A DNA stretch of 15,424 nt. Origin: an uncultured Kiritimatiellota bacterium (lineage in GTDB: Bacteria > Verrucomicrobiota > Kiritimatiellia > RFP12 > UBA1067). Shown piece after piece: positions 13,593 through 15,424 of the stretch. Every line of letters begins with the position of its first letter. Positions within the stretch are counted from its first letter, which is position 1. Position numbers and translations under genes: made by a program. The notes beneath the pieces are model-generated. The model did no database searches. It was not told the DNA's origin and worked only from the letters and a program-made list of their open reading frames with translations. The stretch lies in contig CAKUGW010000075.1 in assembly GCA_934654805.1 (NCBI GenBank), forward strand, positions 1 to 15,424, read 5' to 3'.

Positions 13593-15314
13593 TCAGCGGA
13601 TCACAAGCGCGAGGCCCGCACGGGGCTTCTTCACCCTGACCTCCAGACGCTTGATGAAGACACCGGCGTTCGCGCTGCTGTCGATGACCGTGTCGGTGTC
13701 CATGGCAAAGACATTGTCAGCCGCCAGAACATCGCCCTTCTCGCCATCGAGCACCTTCTCAAAGGACGTGTCGACCCGGTTCATCGCCGCCGAAACTTCC
13801 GAGCCGTTCCACAGGAGCCGCCACTCGACCTCGTCGCCGCGATTGTTCTTGTACCCATACTCTATGCCGAACGTGAACCGTTCCACCGCCAGGTCGCCCG
13901 GCGACCAGTGGAAGCGAAACGGTCGCTGGGTAATCAATGAAGCTCCCTCGTAGCCAGCCGCGCACGGGAAATTCGCCATGTCGTAAAGCCCGTTGTCGCC
14001 GGCATAGGCGTCGGCAATGGCAGTCGACATATCCCCGCCACACAAGGAAAGGTCGTAGCCGAACGATCCGCAGAGATCGATGACATCCCACGCGATGGCG
14101 TCCGACAGGCAGGTGATCTTCGCCACATGGCCACCCTTCGCCAGATATTTTCCCTTCACGAAAGTCTTGCACATCTTGCCAGGTTCAACCGTCACGTCGT
14201 TCGCGATGACGTTGTCGTCAATCGCCACGCGGATGCGCCCGGCGGCCGAGTCGGCGGCGGGCGTGAACCGCAGGAGCTGCGGCAGTCCATCGTTTCGGGG
14301 CTGCACCGTAAAAGGAATCTCCCGCGTTTCGCTCTTGCTCAGCACGCGCGCGTTACCGTAGAAGTCCTTTGTGCTCCCTTTCGTGCCGACGCGGAAGAGC
14401 GCCGGGGAGCTGTTGCCCAGGGCTTCAACGACTTCGCATTTCGAGAGGGCGCGATTCCACGCCGCCAGCTCGGCGATGTCGCCGCAAAAGCCCCTCGCCG
14501 AAACCGACGACAGGTCGCCCTTGGAACCGCCGCCTTCGCCGCCCATGTTCACGCAGAAGCCCTCGGCCGACGCCAACGAGGCATCCTCCGCCAGCTGGGG
14601 CTCATACTCCCACCAGCGACAGGACGCGCTTTCCGGTGAACAGTAGACCCGCACGGTCTTGCCGTCGGAGACGATGGCCGCATCAATCCAGGTCTCCGTC
14701 GTCAGGGCCTTATACCAGGATTCAGGCCGGTAGCTCCATCCAGGCGAATCAAACATTTTAGATGTCTTGCCGACGGCGAGCGCAATCCGCCCCTTGGCAT
14801 TGATGCCGAACATGATGCCGTTCCCTCCTTGGGGCGCCGTCGAGTCCTTCCAGTTGTTCCAGCACCAGCCTGACGAGAACACCCAGCTGATGCTCGTGCC
14901 TCCTGCCGGATTGAACGCGGCCAGTCGGAAGCGGCAGATGACGGTGTAGGCGACGCCCGTGAGCTGGCACGGCGTCGTGACCTTGCCGGAATAGACCTCT
15001 TCACCGACCACTGGGCGGCGAAAGCGGAGCACGTTCTGGTTCGCGCGGACGCCCTCGGTCACGCGCATCACCTCCGTGTTCGCGACGACGAGGTCGTTCG
15101 TGAAGGCCTCTTCCGTCGAAACGGGCGACGTCTTGATCTGATGCGCGCCATCCGCTGGATTCGCCGCATGAAAGTATTCCGTCACGTCGCCATTGTCGAG
15201 AACGCCGTTTGCGTTGGCGTCCTTGACCTCGCCAAGGCGCCAGGCGCAATCCTCCCAAACGTCAGCCTGCGCCGCAAAAAGACCAAATGTCACGGCGGCC
15301 GCCACAAGGCGCAC
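13593..15314 (-). CDS. Secreted LamG-fold (laminin G/concanavalin-like) protein
   Basis: From the GTG at 15314 the product is 573 residues. A signal peptide (LVAAAVTFGLFAAQA) is followed by an EF-hand or dockerin-like calcium loop (DANANGVLDNGD, 32-43). A LamG-type jelly roll spans about 100-300 (WIDAAIVSDGKTVRVY, closing with GDIAELAAWNRALS). A C-terminal beta-rich region follows. Such proteins usually bind glycans or host matrix at the cell surface. The GTG has no good ribosome binding site. The frame stays open upstream for exactly 12 codons (RKTSEKNRRQLK) up to the group II intron boundary at 15351, adding a basic n-region to the signal peptide. The true start therefore probably lay at or upstream of the intron insertion. 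Next gene: phosphoesterase, 30 bases on. Confidence 0.75.
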   Translation of the reverse strand: MRLVAAAVTFGLFAAQADVWEDCAWRLGEVKDANANGVLDNGDVTEYFHAANPADGAHQIKTSPVSTEEAFTNDLVVANTEVMRVTEGVRANQNVLRFRRPVVGEEVYSGKVTTPCQLTGVAYTVICRFRLAAFNPAGGTSISWVFSSGWCWNNWKDSTAPQGGNGIMFGINAKGRIALAVGKTSKMFDSPGWSYRPESWYKALTTETWIDAAIVSDGKTVRVYCSPESASCRWWEYEPQLAEDASLASAEGFCVNMGGEGGGSKGDLSSVSARGFCGDIAELAAWNRALSKCEVVEALGNSSPALFRVGTKGSTKDFYGNARVLSKSETREIPFTVQPRNDGLPQLLRFTPAADSAAGRIRVAIDDNVIANDVTVEPGKMCKTFVKGKYLAKGGHVAKITCLSDAIAWDVIDLCGSFGYDLSLCGGDMSTAIADAYAGDNGLYDMANFPCAAGYEGASLITQRPFRFHWSPGDLAVERFTFGIEYGYKNNRGDEVEWRLLWNGSEVSAAMNRVDTSFEKVLDGEKGDVLAADNVFAMDTDTVIDSSANAGVFIKRLEVRVKKPRAGLALVIR

Positions 15315-15350
15315 CTTCAGTTGCCGACGGTTTTTCTCGGACGTTTTTCT

Positions 15351-15424
15351 GTAGAGTAGAGACCCACGCCTCGGCTTCGCCGATGCGACTTCCCCCTCAT
15401 CAAACCGGACGTGCGGATTTCCCG
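15351..15424 (-). mobile_element. Group II intron, 3' end (partial)
   Basis: Reading the minus strand from the window edge, CGGGAAATCCGCACGTCCGG followed by TTT is the tip and 3' half of a domain V hairpin. Its 5' half (GAGCCG-like) lies outside the window. Next, GATGAGGGGGAAG opens domain VI, with CGC-A-TCGGC-GAA-GCCGA-G-GCG as its arm and TCTCTACTCTAC as its end. The A seven bases from the last C is in the usual place for the branch point. The intron ends at 15351 and the 3' exon starts AGAAAAACG. The reverse transcriptase/maturase gene, if present, lies beyond the window. It has the same orientation as the downstream operon. Confidence 0.8.

Noticed and set aside
1..15424. CRISPR array, rRNA, insertion sequence or phage genes
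   Set aside because: No spaced direct repeats, rRNA signature, transposase or phage structural genes were seen. The only mobile DNA supported is the group II intron end.

Overview
The window is a GC-rich bacterial segment of 15.4 kb. Every protein gene I can support is on the minus strand, so transcription runs from right to left. The mix points to a Gram-negative, glycan-degrading bacterium of the PVC group, possibly Kiritimatiellota or Lentisphaerae: a Bat-type von Willebrand pair, exported LamG and glycoside hydrolase proteins, and a twin-arginine signal. This placement is inference from gene content and style; no rRNA is present.

Right part (15424 to 5721). The window opens inside a group II intron: the 3' half of domain V, domain VI and the intron 3' end are visible, stopping at 15351. 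Immediately after it comes a tightly spaced five-gene operon with gaps of 8 to 30 bases. Its products are a secreted LamG-fold protein with an EF-hand-like loop, a Tat-exported calcineurin-type metallophosphoesterase, a clan GH-A (GH39-like) hydrolase, a GH2 hydrolase, and an exported beta-propeller glycosidase-like protein. Together they look like a periplasmic or surface system that binds and takes apart a complex, probably decorated, glycan. No transporter or regulator lies inside the window. The intron sits just upstream of the first gene, so any promoter lies beyond it, outside the window.

Middle part (5720 to 617). A 208-base non-coding stretch with two inverted repeats is followed by upp (uracil phosphoribosyltransferase, with a good promoter and a hairpin-rich leader). 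Next is fusA (elongation factor G, with a perfect -10 box and a decamer repeat in its leader). fusA is followed, one base later, by a BatD/DUF4381-like membrane protein and batA, which overlap by four bases. fusA and the Bat pair are therefore probably one transcript.

Left part (616 to 1). tRNA-Cys(GCA) has its own promoter and terminator. A non-coding stretch of about 350 bases then holds two plus-facing terminator hairpins and an 11-base tandem repeat. The extreme left edge carries a short minus-strand piece of GatB whose homology stops abruptly, suggesting a rearrangement or an assembly join.

The most notable signals are the intron placed in codon phase with the probable original start of the LamG gene, the exported glycan operon with an unassigned GH-A enzyme and a Tat phosphoesterase, and an octamer repeat (CGAATNGC type) found both inside the BatD-like coding sequence and, in degenerate form, in the upp leader.
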